NCBI GenBank assembly: GCA_022315425.1
Contig: JAIUPT010000013.1
Location: forward strand, 1,364,001 to 1,428,000
Source: Pseudevernia furfuracea
Lineage: Eukaryota > Ascomycota > Lecanoromycetes > Lecanorales > Parmeliaceae
Length of the DNA stretch: 64,000 bases
Direction of reading: 5' to 3'
Made by a program: the position numbers and the translations under genes. The notes under the pieces were generated by a model, which was given only the letters and a program-made list of their open reading frames with translations, had not been told where the DNA came from and did not search any database. Position 1 is the first letter of the stretch. Each line of letters starts with the position of its first letter. Shown here in pieces: positions 12,996 through 24,041 of the stretch.

Positions 12996-15242
12996 CGAGA
13001 GAAGCTGGGTAAAAGCAAGGCGTTGGGAGTTCGAAGATAGATCTAGTAGGCTTAGACGAGGGAGACTTCGTACATGAAAGATACCCGTCAAAACCAAAAC
13101 CTCCTGGCTTGACGATAAGAAAGAAACGTTGCGTTTCCTTGTTCCTTCTCCCACTTTTGCCTGGTCCCTCACAAACGTGCCGCCCTCCATCCTCAACATT
13201 TTCCTTTTCTGCTCTTCAACTACCAACCAGTCTTTGGTAGACCTACTTGTATTTTTTGAAACTAATAATAATTGAAGGAGATGTTGCTCCTCTGCTACAT
13301 AGACAGTTTGGAACAGACGTATAGAATGTCGTCCATTCTCCATTCTGACACATCTCAGATGCGCTGCCGGAACAATGCATAGTCCTTGGTAAGAATACCA
13401 AGGCGACGAGAGTTTCATGATACAAAAACATTCAGCCCGAACTGCGTTTACACATCAATTGCAGCTTCTTGCCGCTAAGTATCTGAACATGGAGATCTCT
13501 TGGGGCGTTTCACTCGTCTTTTCCTTCTCCCACCCATAAGAATGCTTTCGGCTTCTTATAACACTCAGAGACGCCGAACTACTGCAGCGGCCCATAGACA
13601 CGTGATAGCTAACTGCAGTTGAGATTCAGTCTGCCTGTTCATGTTGACAATTAATTGGCAAAATTCCATAAAGTTGACGCGGACCCAAGCCGGGGCCGAC
13701 CCCGCACGCTGTGCGCCTGAGCTGCTTCAGCATCCACGTCATTCTAGACATCGATCGATAAGCGCAGAAAGCAGAGTTCCAAGACTTCCATTGTCGCGGC
13801 CCTCGACAGAGCAACCTGATAGGGGCCAACCTATTTTAACGCTTTATAAGTTAGGCAAGAAGGCACGAGACCATACCATCGCACTGACCGAGATCAACAA
13901 TGTGGCAAAGTTGAGCTCGATTTCCACACTACTGTCTAGAACTTCCATAGTTGGAAGTTGCCTGCCACTTGCTTCGAATCGTATCTGCAGGCCCCCAATC
14001 TTTGCCGTTCAAGACTGTTATATGCACGATGACAAGTCATCGGCGGATCACCGATGATTGTTACAAGGAGCTTGCGACGGAAGTATTCCGCTACGATTAC
14101 CGTATTGCCGGCACCAGATCCTCATTCTGACGGCTTTTAAAGATGATGAGTCTTCACCTCGATGACGGTACCACCATGCTCTACGAGTATAATTATATAA
14201 TAACGTTCAGGTCTCCAAACTTTACCTCTACCACAGACTATCATCTGTCGTCATTGGGCACAAACTCTCCTCAATTAGCCTGAAACGCAGTACCTGTTGG
14301 CTTCAATATCTCCACGCAAAATGAAGATTGACCCAATCATCGGCTGAGGCACCTTGCCTCCCGCCGTATCCTGACTTCGATCAGCCGCCTCTAACACGCT
14401 TCGAGGCTGACAAGCCTCAACGAAAGCCTTGTGCAGCTATGACCAGCATAGCAGAACTAACATCCAGGCTAGTCTAGGCGAATCATCACCACAGGTGCAT
14501 TTGGGCGGTCAAGACGTGCGAGCACCTTAGCTTACCAAAAAATGCGAGCTACGTTTAGGGTGAAGGTAGAAGGCGACTCAAAACGGAATAATATGGGATA
14601 GAATGAACAACATACCGTACCTGGATTGCTGAGGGGTGCCCCAAAACGTGGTTTCCGCTTACTGCCGTCCGTGTGCAGGGTCCTTGCCCGGGAAATGCCC
14701 GTGTTCCCTTGCCTCCCGGCTGCATGTGCTGAACTAGGCAAGCCTTACTCCTTTGTTGCAGAAGATATACACCGTGTCTATGGCCTTCTCTGAGAAATGA
14801 TAGATCTCGCTTCACCAGATTTTTGGACTTGAGAAGAACGCACATCAGCAGTCAGTAGCTTTGCCATCATGATACTAAGAGGAGTCGAATTATTCATGAG
14901 GGTTTCAGCCCAGATTTTTACACTATACCATCCTAGGCCAACTGAAAGGTTCGCTAGTGCCAGTAGCGAGGTGACATCAAAACCAACGCCGAAGGAGAGG
15001 GGGTAAGAAAAAGAGCCAGGGTCCAGTCGCCATCTATGACATTAGTTTCATGTTCTACATAAAGCATCTTAGATCTCCTCCTCGCTGTCGTTGTGCCTCA
15101 TTCACATCTGTCCGTTCCGTGACGGTCCTCTTAATTTCCTGTCCTCGTGAATGCAATGCGCCTGGATCAAGCGAACAAGATCCAAATGTATTTCTCTGTA
15201 CGCTGATTTATTTTCGTCTTTGTTGTCCGTTTTTAATGATCA
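12996..15242. other. 2.2-kb intergenic stretch, no gene seen
   Basis: Holds the 3' UTR of the coatomer gene and, at its right end, the promoter of the permease gene. Open frames are short and overlap on both strands; none shows a domain or splice structure. No tRNA-like B box or repeat was seen. Confidence 0.5.
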
Positions 15243-17170
15243 ATGCATGTTCCCAATCTACTGCGAACGATGCCGGAGAAGGATTCTTATGAGATGATGG
15301 AGTTGGAGAAGACAAGAACAGAAACCGCGCTCTACGATGACCCTTCGAGGATGTACGACGATCCATATAGGATTACGGCCGAGCGGGGACTACAACTTGG
15401 CGAAGCGGCAGACATGTACGGCGACGTGGAGACTGCTGAAGAACATGGCTATGTTACTCGCGGGTACGTTATCAAAGAATTGGGCAATTAGGATCCTATA
15501 GATTGACGACCGCTATAGCCTCAAATCGCGTCACATCCAATTCATCGCCCTCGGCGGTACAATCGGTACAGGTCTGTTCCTCGGTATCGGACGAGCATTT
15601 ACCACAGCCGGACCTCTCAGTCTCCTCCTCGGCTATACTTTCACTGGCGCCGCTGTCTACGCTATGATGCAGTCTCTTGGTGAAATGACTACATGGTTAC
15701 CGTTACCCGGTGCTATTCCACAATTTTGTGCTAGATATGTGGACGGAGCAATGGGCTTCGCTGTAGGATGGAACGTGAGTCTGCACTACCAATATACATG
15801 CGTTACAGCAGCCTGACAAGGATGCGTAGAATTGGTACTCGAATTCTCTTACCCTCTGCGCAGAAATATCAGCAGCAGCTGTTGTAATACAATTCTGGAA
15901 CGGTGCTGCGGACATTAACGTAGCCGCCTGGATCTCTATAATCATCGCTGTGGTTGTGACCCTGAACATATTCGCTGTCTCCATTTACGGCGAAGCCGAA
16001 TTTGTCTTCGCGAGTGTCAAAATCATCACGATCGTTGGACTCATCATCTTCGCCTTCATTATTGACCTTGGAGGAGGGCCAACGCATGACCGACTCGGTT
16101 TTCGTTACTGGAAGAACCCTGGAGCTATGAAGGCATATATCGCGGACGGTAACACGGGCCGTTTCTTCGGTCTTTTCTCGACATTGATCAATGCCGCCTA
16201 TTCTTACGGTGGTGTCGAGATGGTAGCAGTGGCCGCAGGAGAGTCTGAGAACCCAAGGCGCAACATACCAAAAGCTGTCCGCCGTGTATTCTGGCGTATC
16301 TTGTTCTTCTACGTCCTTGGCTCGCTTGCCATTGGTGTCCTCATCCCCTACAACGAGTCCCGACTTCTGGACGCCATTCACAACAACTCTCCTGGAGGAG
16401 CCGCTTCACCATGGGTTATTGCCATCTACCGCGCCAGTGTACCTGTTCTGCCGTCAATCGTCAACGCTGCCATTCTCACATCAGCAACCTCATCTGCCAA
16501 CGCATTCCTCTACACAGGATCCCGATATCTTTACGCACTTGCCCAGAACGGCCAGGCGCCGAGATTCCTACTGACCTGCTCTAAGAAGTGAGTGATACCT
16601 TACTTTCCCGATGATCGCTGGCTTCGCTGACACCTGTGAATCAGGGGTATTCCATACTGGTGCATCAGCATTACCGCCTCCATATCCCTGCTGACCTACA
16701 TGTCTTGCTCCACTGGCTCCCAAGTTGTCTTCCAATGGTTCCAAAATATCACAGCAATCACCGCAATGTTGACCTGGATGTCTGTCTCGGTTGCGTACAT
16801 CAAATTTCACGGCGCTCTGCGCGCTCAAGGCATCAACCGCGACACACTCGTCTTCAAATCTCGCTTTCAACCCTACACCGCCTGGTTCTCCCTTTGCTTC
16901 TTCGGCATAATTGTTTTGTTCAACGGCTTCTATACCTTTCCCAGCAAGACCAAGAAATTCGATCACAACAACTTCATCACCGCCTATGTGGGCATACCTG
17001 TATATTGCATGCTATATCTGTTCTGGAAGGTCTTCAAGCGGACGCGGTGGGTCAGGCCCGAAGAAGCAGATATTCAAACTGGGAAGGCGGCACTGGACGC
17101 AGCCGATGGACATTGGCCAGAGCGAAAAGCCAACAATTGGTGGGAGAAGATCTGGTTCTTTATTGCATAG
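15243..17170 (+). CDS. amino-acid permease (fungal APC/YAT family)
   Basis: Four exons (start..15463, 15519..15774, 15830..16587, 16645..17170). Two in-frame ATGs, 15243 and 15270, give 586 or 577 aa; the second (MPEKDSYEMMELEK) looks more like family starts. Plasma-membrane proton-coupled amino-acid importer with about 12 membrane segments. Family marks: HIQFIALGGTIGTGLFLGIG in TM1, GEMTTWLPLPGAIPQF, the GGGPTHDRLGFRYWKNPGA loop, and SYGGVEMVAVAAGESENPRR in the middle. The GFRYWKNPGA loop and the overall sequence resemble Dip5-like dicarboxylic or general permeases, but substrate cannot be assigned from sequence alone. The cytosolic N- and C-terminal tails are polar, with lysines that could serve endocytic ubiquitination. 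The gene stands alone, 421 bp upstream of the L5 gene. Confidence 0.9.
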
Positions 17171-17591
17171 GCTTAGGGTCTGCTGCATGGCTTGCGTTGC
17201 TTTTGGTTATTATACTGGTGCATACCCCAATCTATCTCTCACGAATACCCATTGTACATACTCAGTTACTTGCGAGATAAGCGTAGCGGCTAGATTGTAC
17301 ATACCTTAGTTAATCTTACGGAGCCATTTCCATTGAAAGAGAGGAATCATGTATTAATATTGAGACATGAATCATATGGACCCTCATTCAAACCTCGAAG
17401 AATCAGTAGATACGTGTGAAGGTAAACTTCCTTATGTGGCCTTTGTGTTGCCTAAGTTTTCCGCTCGTCACCCACCTGAGAATGCAAGCGAGATCTCATG
17501 CCCACAAACTTTTCTCGACAAGCTCTGATCTGAGAACACGACACAACCGCAACAAACAGCCTGACAACGACAACAAGGCAGAGTTGTCAAC
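17171..17591. other. spacer with L5 promoter
   Basis: 421 bp between the permease stop and the L5 start codon; must carry permease 3' UTR and the ribosomal-protein promoter. I see no diagnostic element. Confidence 0.4.
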
Positions 17592-18675
17592 ATGGTAAGT
17601 CTTACGCTCAAGCTCGTGGCAGTCCTCCCATACGTGGATATGAGTCCCTGCAAGATGCTTCGGTATGGAATCTGAAGCGCAAATTGCTGACTCTGGGTCG
17701 TGACATAGCCTTTCACTAAGCTGGTCAAGAATAGCGCCTACTATAGGTAAGTATCATTTACAGATTTCCGCCTACATAGCTAGCTACTGACAGCAGCACA
17801 GCCGTTACCAGACCAAGTACAAGCGTCGTCGAGCAGGAAAGACCGACTACTACGCCCGCAAGCGTCTCATCACCCAGGCCAAGAACAAATACAACGCTCC
17901 CAAATACCGCCTAGTTGTCCGCTTCACCAATAAAGATATCGTCTGCCAGATCGTCACCTCTGAAATTACGGGCGACAAGGTCTTCTGCGCCGCCTACGCT
18001 CACGAACTTAAGCGCTATGGAGTTAAGCACGGTCTCACCAACTGGGCAGCCGCCTACTGCGTCGGGATTCTGATCGCTCGTCGCGCTCTTTCAAAGCTCG
18101 AACTCGCTGATACATTCACTGGTGTTGAAGAGGCGGATGGCGAATACAAGCTCACCGAAGCTGCCGAACACGAAGGCGAGGACCGTCGCCCATTCAAGTG
18201 TTTCCTCGACGTCGGCCTCGCTCGTACCTCTACTGGTGCTAAAGTCTTCGGAGCCATGAAAGGAGCATCAGACGGCGGCATCTTCATCCCCCACTCCGAA
18301 AATCGATTCCCTGGCTACGACATCGAAAGCAAGGAACTTGACGCCGAGACCTTACGCAAATACATCTTCGGCGGTCACGTAGCAGAATATATGGAGACCC
18401 TCGCCGATGACGATGAGGAGCGCTACAAGTCGCAATTCCAGGGCTACATTGACGATGAGATCGAGGCTGATGGGCTTGAGGAGATGTACCAGGAGGCCCA
18501 CAAGGCTATTCGGGAGGATCCGTTCATGAAGGATGAGGAGGAGGGAGAGGAAGAGAAGAAGTCGAAGGATGAGTGGAAGGCAGAGAGCAAGAAGCACAAG
18601 CTGTCGAAGATGAGCTTTGAGGAGAAGCAGGAGAGGGTCAAGGCGAAGATTGAGAAGGTCAAGGAGTCGATGTGA
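17592..18675 (+). CDS. rpl5: 60S ribosomal protein L5 (uL18)
   Basis: Three coding exons (17592..17594, 17709..17746, 17802..18675) give 304 aa. The first coding exon is just the ATG, followed by a canonical GTAAGT intron of 114 nt, and the second adds only 38 nt; this is common in fungal ribosomal-protein genes and the spliced start PFTKLVKNSAYYSRYQTKYK matches the family exactly in style. The body shows TDYYARKRLITQAKNKYNAP, the 5S-rRNA-binding uL18 core, then SHSENRFPGYD-like HSENRFPGYDIESKELDAE and the lysine/glutamate-rich C-terminus. The protein binds 5S rRNA with L11 and enters the central protuberance of the large subunit. Length is close to yeast Rpl5 (297 aa). Confidence 0.97.
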
Positions 18676-19429
18676 GGTGGGCTTGTGGCATGAGAACGCT
18701 TGCTGGATGGCGTCGGCATATGTTCAGCAAGCAGATAGAGCTAGGACATCGAGATGGCAATGAATGAAAATGCTATCTGACTGGAGGGTTCCATGATCCG
18801 AAATGCCACTCTGGGGATATTACCACCCAAGTAACAAAATTCCCAGCCCTTGCAGTCCTAAGCGTCTTGATCCTGTGTTCACCTGACGATCATCCATCAG
18901 TTATATTCCCTCTCTGCCTCTGTCAGATTGAAGTATCTCATGCTTTCCACATGTCGCCACGCCAAGCCCTTTTATTTTCCACTTCCCCAGAGGATCAAAC
19001 AATGAACCAACAGCATGGACTTGAACCTACACTCTTCAATTTCGAGACCTTAAACGTCTTCATTGCAGCGAATCACATGGACTTTTGCACAAATGGGAAT
19101 CGCTTTTACTCTACTTTACGGATGCCCTCGGTAGCCGATCCCGTAATCATTCGTATGCGTTCTCGAATCTTCATGCATGCCATGTAAGCAGAGCATTTCT
19201 GTCAACAATCCTTGTTACCAATATGTGTCACAGCGCTCGCCGAAGAGTGAATGTTGGTAATTGGGGAAATCATGCGACCTTTTGATCAATAACCACCCCC
19301 ATTCGCCTCGATTGGCCTCCTCGGAGTGACCCCGCAGATCGCCATGCTGGGCGCATTATCAGATGTGGCACACGGATTCTGACATTAAACGGCTCTCGAA
19401 CGCCTGGTCAAAGCTCATATCGATCCAAT
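18676..19429. other. intergenic stretch, no gene seen
   Basis: 754 bp between L5 and the Mhp1-type gene, both on the plus strand. It contains the 3' UTR and the promoter of the next gene; I see no other feature. Confidence 0.5.
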
Positions 19430-22400
19430 ATGGAGGGTATACATGGTGTTGACGTGAGCTGGTTACACCACTCCCCCAAAGGTACGCATTCTTCCCTCTT
19501 ACTGGCCTCCACCAAATCTTGGAAGCTTATGCGATGCGGATCTGGGCGTTGCACCAAATTTACCCAGATAGACCCTACTCCGGATGCTAATGATTGCATA
19601 CAGACCACCATTCAAAGAACACCTCGATCTCCACTCCTGGCGCAGGTGAGAAAGCACTCCCAAACAAGCAGGATCCCTCACAAGGCAAAGACGAGCCGAC
19701 TGCACCCAAAGCCAATGGATCCTATCCTACACAATCCCATAGTCATGTACATCGTCCTCATATCCTTCAGCGTGCGAGCTCAGAAAAGGTCGAGCCAAGT
19801 CTCAGCTCTCCCAAGGACCAGAAAGATCCTAAAGCAACCCCAATTGGCCGGCGGAATTCGTGGATGTCAAGCTTAAGCTCAAAGTTCTCATCCAACTCAA
19901 ACACACCTGCCAGCAGCACAGGCTCACCATCACCTCCTATCTCAAAGTCGCCACCCAACAGCCCTCAGCCCGAATACTCAAATCGTTTTGGTGCAGCCGT
20001 CACACCAACGGCTAAAGATGCCAAAAAGACAGATACCCCTCCCTCTACCCCACCAGCTGGTGGCAAGGGCGGGCACACATTCATACAGAGCGCACTGAGA
20101 CGGTTGGGCTCCAGCGGCGGCGGCGGCACGGCAAAGGCTGCAGGTTCGGGCGGACTCTGCCCAAGAAAGACAATGAATGTGGATCCGTATCGTGAAAGAT
20201 GTTCACTGCCAGATCTAGACCTCAAGAAGCTGCGGAGGGTGGCATTCTGTGTCGACGTGGAAATCGCAGGCGCAGCTCAATATACCGAGGAGGAACCGCA
20301 AGCACCACCTGCGCCGACTCTAATGGCAGAATCGAGCCTCACTAAATTGGAGCAAGAGATAGAGGCTAAGAAAAGGAAAGATCAGAAGCAGAAAAAAGGA
20401 GAGGGTGCTGCACTGAAGAACCCAGATACGGTGGCAGAGGAGAAAGGGAAGGACGGAGTCGTCAAAGCTTCTGGAGAAGAAGTGAAGCCCGCACCACCCG
20501 AGAAAGCCCAAGAATTCAAAGCTCCAGAAGACAGCGAGGTTAAGGACCCTACACGGAAGAAAGAAAAGAAGAGACGTTCTGAGGGCGAGCGTAAAGAGCG
20601 TAAAGAGCGGAAGCACCGGGAAGCACTGGCCAATGGTTCGATACCCATTGAATTACTTGGGGAGGGCAGCAGCAGCAGTGCCAACGATACGCCCACTGGC
20701 GCTGATACACCGCCAAAGTCTCAAGATCGACCAACAATTGACCCTCTACGTATATATCGACGATGTTGTCAGTTGCGAGAGACGCCCATCTTGAAACGAA
20801 TAGTCGAGCAGATCTCCTCACCATCTGCCTGCCATGTCACGACGCCAGGGATCCTCTCAAATCTGGACCTGTCAGGTTACTGGATGCAACTCCCGGATCT
20901 CATCACTCTGGGGGATTACCTGGCCGTTGTGCCCGTGAAGAGACTGGTACTAGAGAATTGCGGCTTAGGAGATGAGGCTGTACGCGTCATACTTGCTGGA
21001 CTCCTTGCTGCGAAGACACCGGAGCAAGCTAAACACAATAAGAAACTGGCCAGGAAGATCAATGGTGAGACCGCGGAAGTGACAGAGCAGCTTGGTGTGA
21101 TCGAGAAGCTCATATTAAAAGACAATCCGAAAATTGGGAAGGAAGGCTGGCGACACATTGCTCTGTTCATGTATATGTCTCGCTCATTGAAAGGTATCGA
21201 TGTGTCTTTGATACCTTTCCCCGAACAATCAGCAATGGCGGATAGCGTCAAGCATCATCACCACAATCCTCTCCATCATACTCCTCCTCCTCCGCCTGGC
21301 CCGATTGATATGTCAACCCTCCTGCAGGAAGCAATAGCAGAAAGACTTGGAGGTAACGATTTGGAGGAGCTTATTATGGCCGAATGCGGTCTGACCACAG
21401 AGAGCATTGGCAAGATCGTTGACGGTGTCATGAAATGCGGCTCCACCAGGCTTGGCCTTGCGGGTAATAACATCACTCGAGAGGGCTTGGGCCATGTCAT
21501 ACGCTACTTACAGAGCGGAAAATGCGAGGGTCTTGATCTGGGCGGCAACGATCTTAGAGAAGACCTTAACCTGCTGGCCGAGGCATTGGACGAGAAGAGC
21601 ACAATGTGGGCACTGAGTCTTGCCGACTGTAATCTTGCACCATCATCGCTCGAATCCCTACTCCCCACCCTCGTACAACTTCCAAATTTCCGCTTCATTG
21701 ACCTGTCCCATAATCGCGATCTTTTCCTCACTCGGCCGACTGCTCTTGGGCTGATCCGAAAGTATGTACCTCAGATGCCCATGATCAGAAGAATACACCT
21801 CATGGACGTGGCAATGACACCCGAGCATGCCATTGCTTTGGCAGAAGTCTTACCAGAAAGCCAAAGTCTGGCACATCTCAACATTTTGGAAAACCACCTT
21901 CTTTCACCGCTGGCATCGGCAAAGACTGAAGCAATGCAAGAAGAAGCTTGTGCTTTGTACGCCTCTCTGATGGCTGCAGTCCGTGTCTCAGACACAATTA
22001 TCTGCATTGACGTTGACGTTCCTAGTCAAGATTCGAGTGAGGTTGTCAAAGCTCTGGCGAAACAGGTTGTCGCTTATTCGCTGCGAAACCTTGAACTCCT
22101 ACCTCTGGCGGAAACTTCAGATTCAGCAAAAGCGGCAATGGCCGACCCTCACGGCGGAGAAAAGCAGTTGACAGTCCCAGACATCCTGCTGCACCTCGTA
22201 GGTCACGTCGATGGCTTTCCAGAGAACCACGACAGTGATGAACCAGCTCCTGATGATGACTATATTGTCGGCGGCACAGGCGTGGTCAAAGCACTGGATA
22301 TATGTCTGAACAGAGCTGCTGATGGGAGGAAAGATTCAAGGGATTTGTCACCGTTACCCAGCGGTACTGGGACGCCAAAGAAGGTCCTGCAGGGAAGCGA

Positions 22401-23337
22401 GGTTTCAAAGGGTAAAGCCCGAGAGATGTCGAAAAATCTGTTGAATAGTGCGAGGAAGATCAGAGCGAGGTTGCAGCCGGCTCTGATCAAGGAGGCCAAG
22501 GCTGGCAATGATTTGAGCTACCGTGGGTGCACATCTAATCATTCATTGTACACGGTACTGAAATCTATTCTAGGACGTCTCCAATTCCTCGACTCCACCC
22601 TCGAAGGCATGATCGAGCGCTTCGAGAACGAATACCCCGAAACTCGCCTACCCAAACCCGCCACCACGACCGCCGACCCCCTCTCCAACGACAACGCCAG
22701 CACCTCCTCCTCCCTCGAACACCCCAACACCTTCATTCACTCCACTCCCACCTACCCAGCCCTCGAACCCGCCTCCCCCGACCAAGAAGACATCGACGAC
22801 AACACCGCCCCCCTCATCCGTCCCGCCTCCGTCTCCCGCCGCGCCTCCTCCCCCAGCCTCGCCTCCCGCCAAGCCCAAGAAGAAGGCCGCATGCACCGTT
22901 TCGGCCAGCGCATCAAACGCGATATCCTGCGCCCCGAAACCCAAGACTACGCCCACGGCACCACCGGGACGGAATCCGAAGCCCAATACTTGCAGGACCT
23001 GCGCCGCAGGCTCGAAGCGCTCGAAGGTGGCGAGATCAAAGAGCGGGTCCAGAGGCTGGGCCCCGAGGCCGTCTTCGACATGATCGGCGCCACGGCCGAG
23101 GAGTTGGCCGCGTGGGAACGGGGGAATCCGGAAGGGTTCGAGAGGATCAAGGAGGCGAGGGGTCATGCGTTGGCGTTGTATGAGGGGAAGAAGGGCGGCA
23201 ATGGGTTCCCTAAAATGGGAGAGTCGCTGCCGAAGGAGAAGGGGAAGGAGGAGGAGAAGGAGGAGGAGAAGGAGCAGGAGGAGGAGGAGGAGGTGTTGTT
23301 GAGGAGGGAGGGGGAGGAGGACGGTGGTACTTCTTGA
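19430..23337 (+). CDS. mhp1: Mhp1-type cell-wall/microtubule protein with leucine-rich repeats
   Basis: Three exons (19430..19481, 19604..22522, 22574..23337), 1244 aa. The short first exon encodes MEGIHGVDVSWLHHSPK and splices through a CTAAT branch site to DHHSKNTSIS; this start matches fungal Mhp1 proteins. Parts: a Ser/Pro-rich N-terminus (to about 190), a conserved RERCSLPDLDLKKLRRVAFCVDVEI block (about 200-225), a highly charged Lys/Glu stretch, then a leucine-rich-repeat region (about 400-740), with phrases such as ILSNLDLSGYWMQLPDL and LGLAGNNITREGLGHVI, and an acidic coiled C-terminus of glutamate runs. Yeast Mhp1 is a microtubule-associated protein; filamentous homologues are annotated in cell-wall biogenesis, and the LRRs suggest a scaffold. 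The second intron (51 nt) is in frame and stop-free, so retention would add 17 residues; removal gives the better YRRLQFLDSTLEGM. Confidence 0.82.
22523..22573 (+). other. 51-nt in-frame, stop-free intron in mhp1
   Basis: Starts GTGGGT, ends TTCTAG, has a CTAAT branch site near its 5' third. Because its length is a multiple of three and it has no stop in frame, both the spliced and the retained message are open. Splicing restores a smooth YRRLQFLD junction. Confidence 0.7.
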
Positions 23338-24041
23338 GCTGTCCATTCGTTCCTGGATCTCGCACTGTAATCCATCAATCAATCCTGGTCTCTTGTCTTA
23401 TCTTTGTCTGGCTTCTCTATCTACCCTTGGCGAGCGAGCGTGGTTGTTGTTTTTCCCTGGCAAGATGGAATTTTATGAATGGATGATGTGGATGATGGAT
23501 GGAGTGGATGGAATGGATGATCGTAGTACCAGCCAGCAGTATATGGATATCATTCCAGCTCCTCTCGCTTTCTTATATTCCTTTCGTTCGGTATACCCTT
23601 CGCCCCTGTCGTACGCATGACTGCTCTACGCGCTCATTTCAGATTGGATCACAGGTAGGCAAACATTATTCTGATAAGATAGATGATTTCCTAATTGACT
23701 GTCCCATCTTGATGCCACACGGGCGACCAAGCTGTGCCTCGGAAACCAGAGGACTAAGGATATCAAACACCATTGCCACATAGGACCGCTCCGAATGCTC
23801 CAGTCAACGAATGCTCTTCTCCAAACCATGATCTGCACCAAGCCGTATTCCTCCGAATCGGAAACGCCCACCAAGGGTATAAGGTATGGACATTAGGAAT
23901 TTGGTTTGTACATAGTAGAGAGAAAATCAACGCTCGTCTAGAAGGGTATAAGGCTTTGTAAATGCAGGAGTAAATGCAAGATATCAGATAGATCGCATGA
24001 GATTATGAGCAGTATGATTAGGATATTAATGATTATGCAAA
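23338..24041. other. convergent 3' intergenic stretch
   Basis: Spacer between two convergent genes. It holds a GGAT-rich microsatellite (about 23477-23520). No gene seen. Confidence 0.5.

Noticed and set aside
13000..15240. Possible tRNA or small RNA genes in the long spacer
   Set aside because: No B-box (GGTTCRANYCC) with a matching cloverleaf was found there or in other spacers; one similar word near 34330 lies in mutated Gypsy sequence.
22648..23382. 244-codon minus-strand frame rich in Leu, Gly and Val
   Set aside because: Antisense shadow of the GC-biased 3' part of mhp1, with low-complexity translation.
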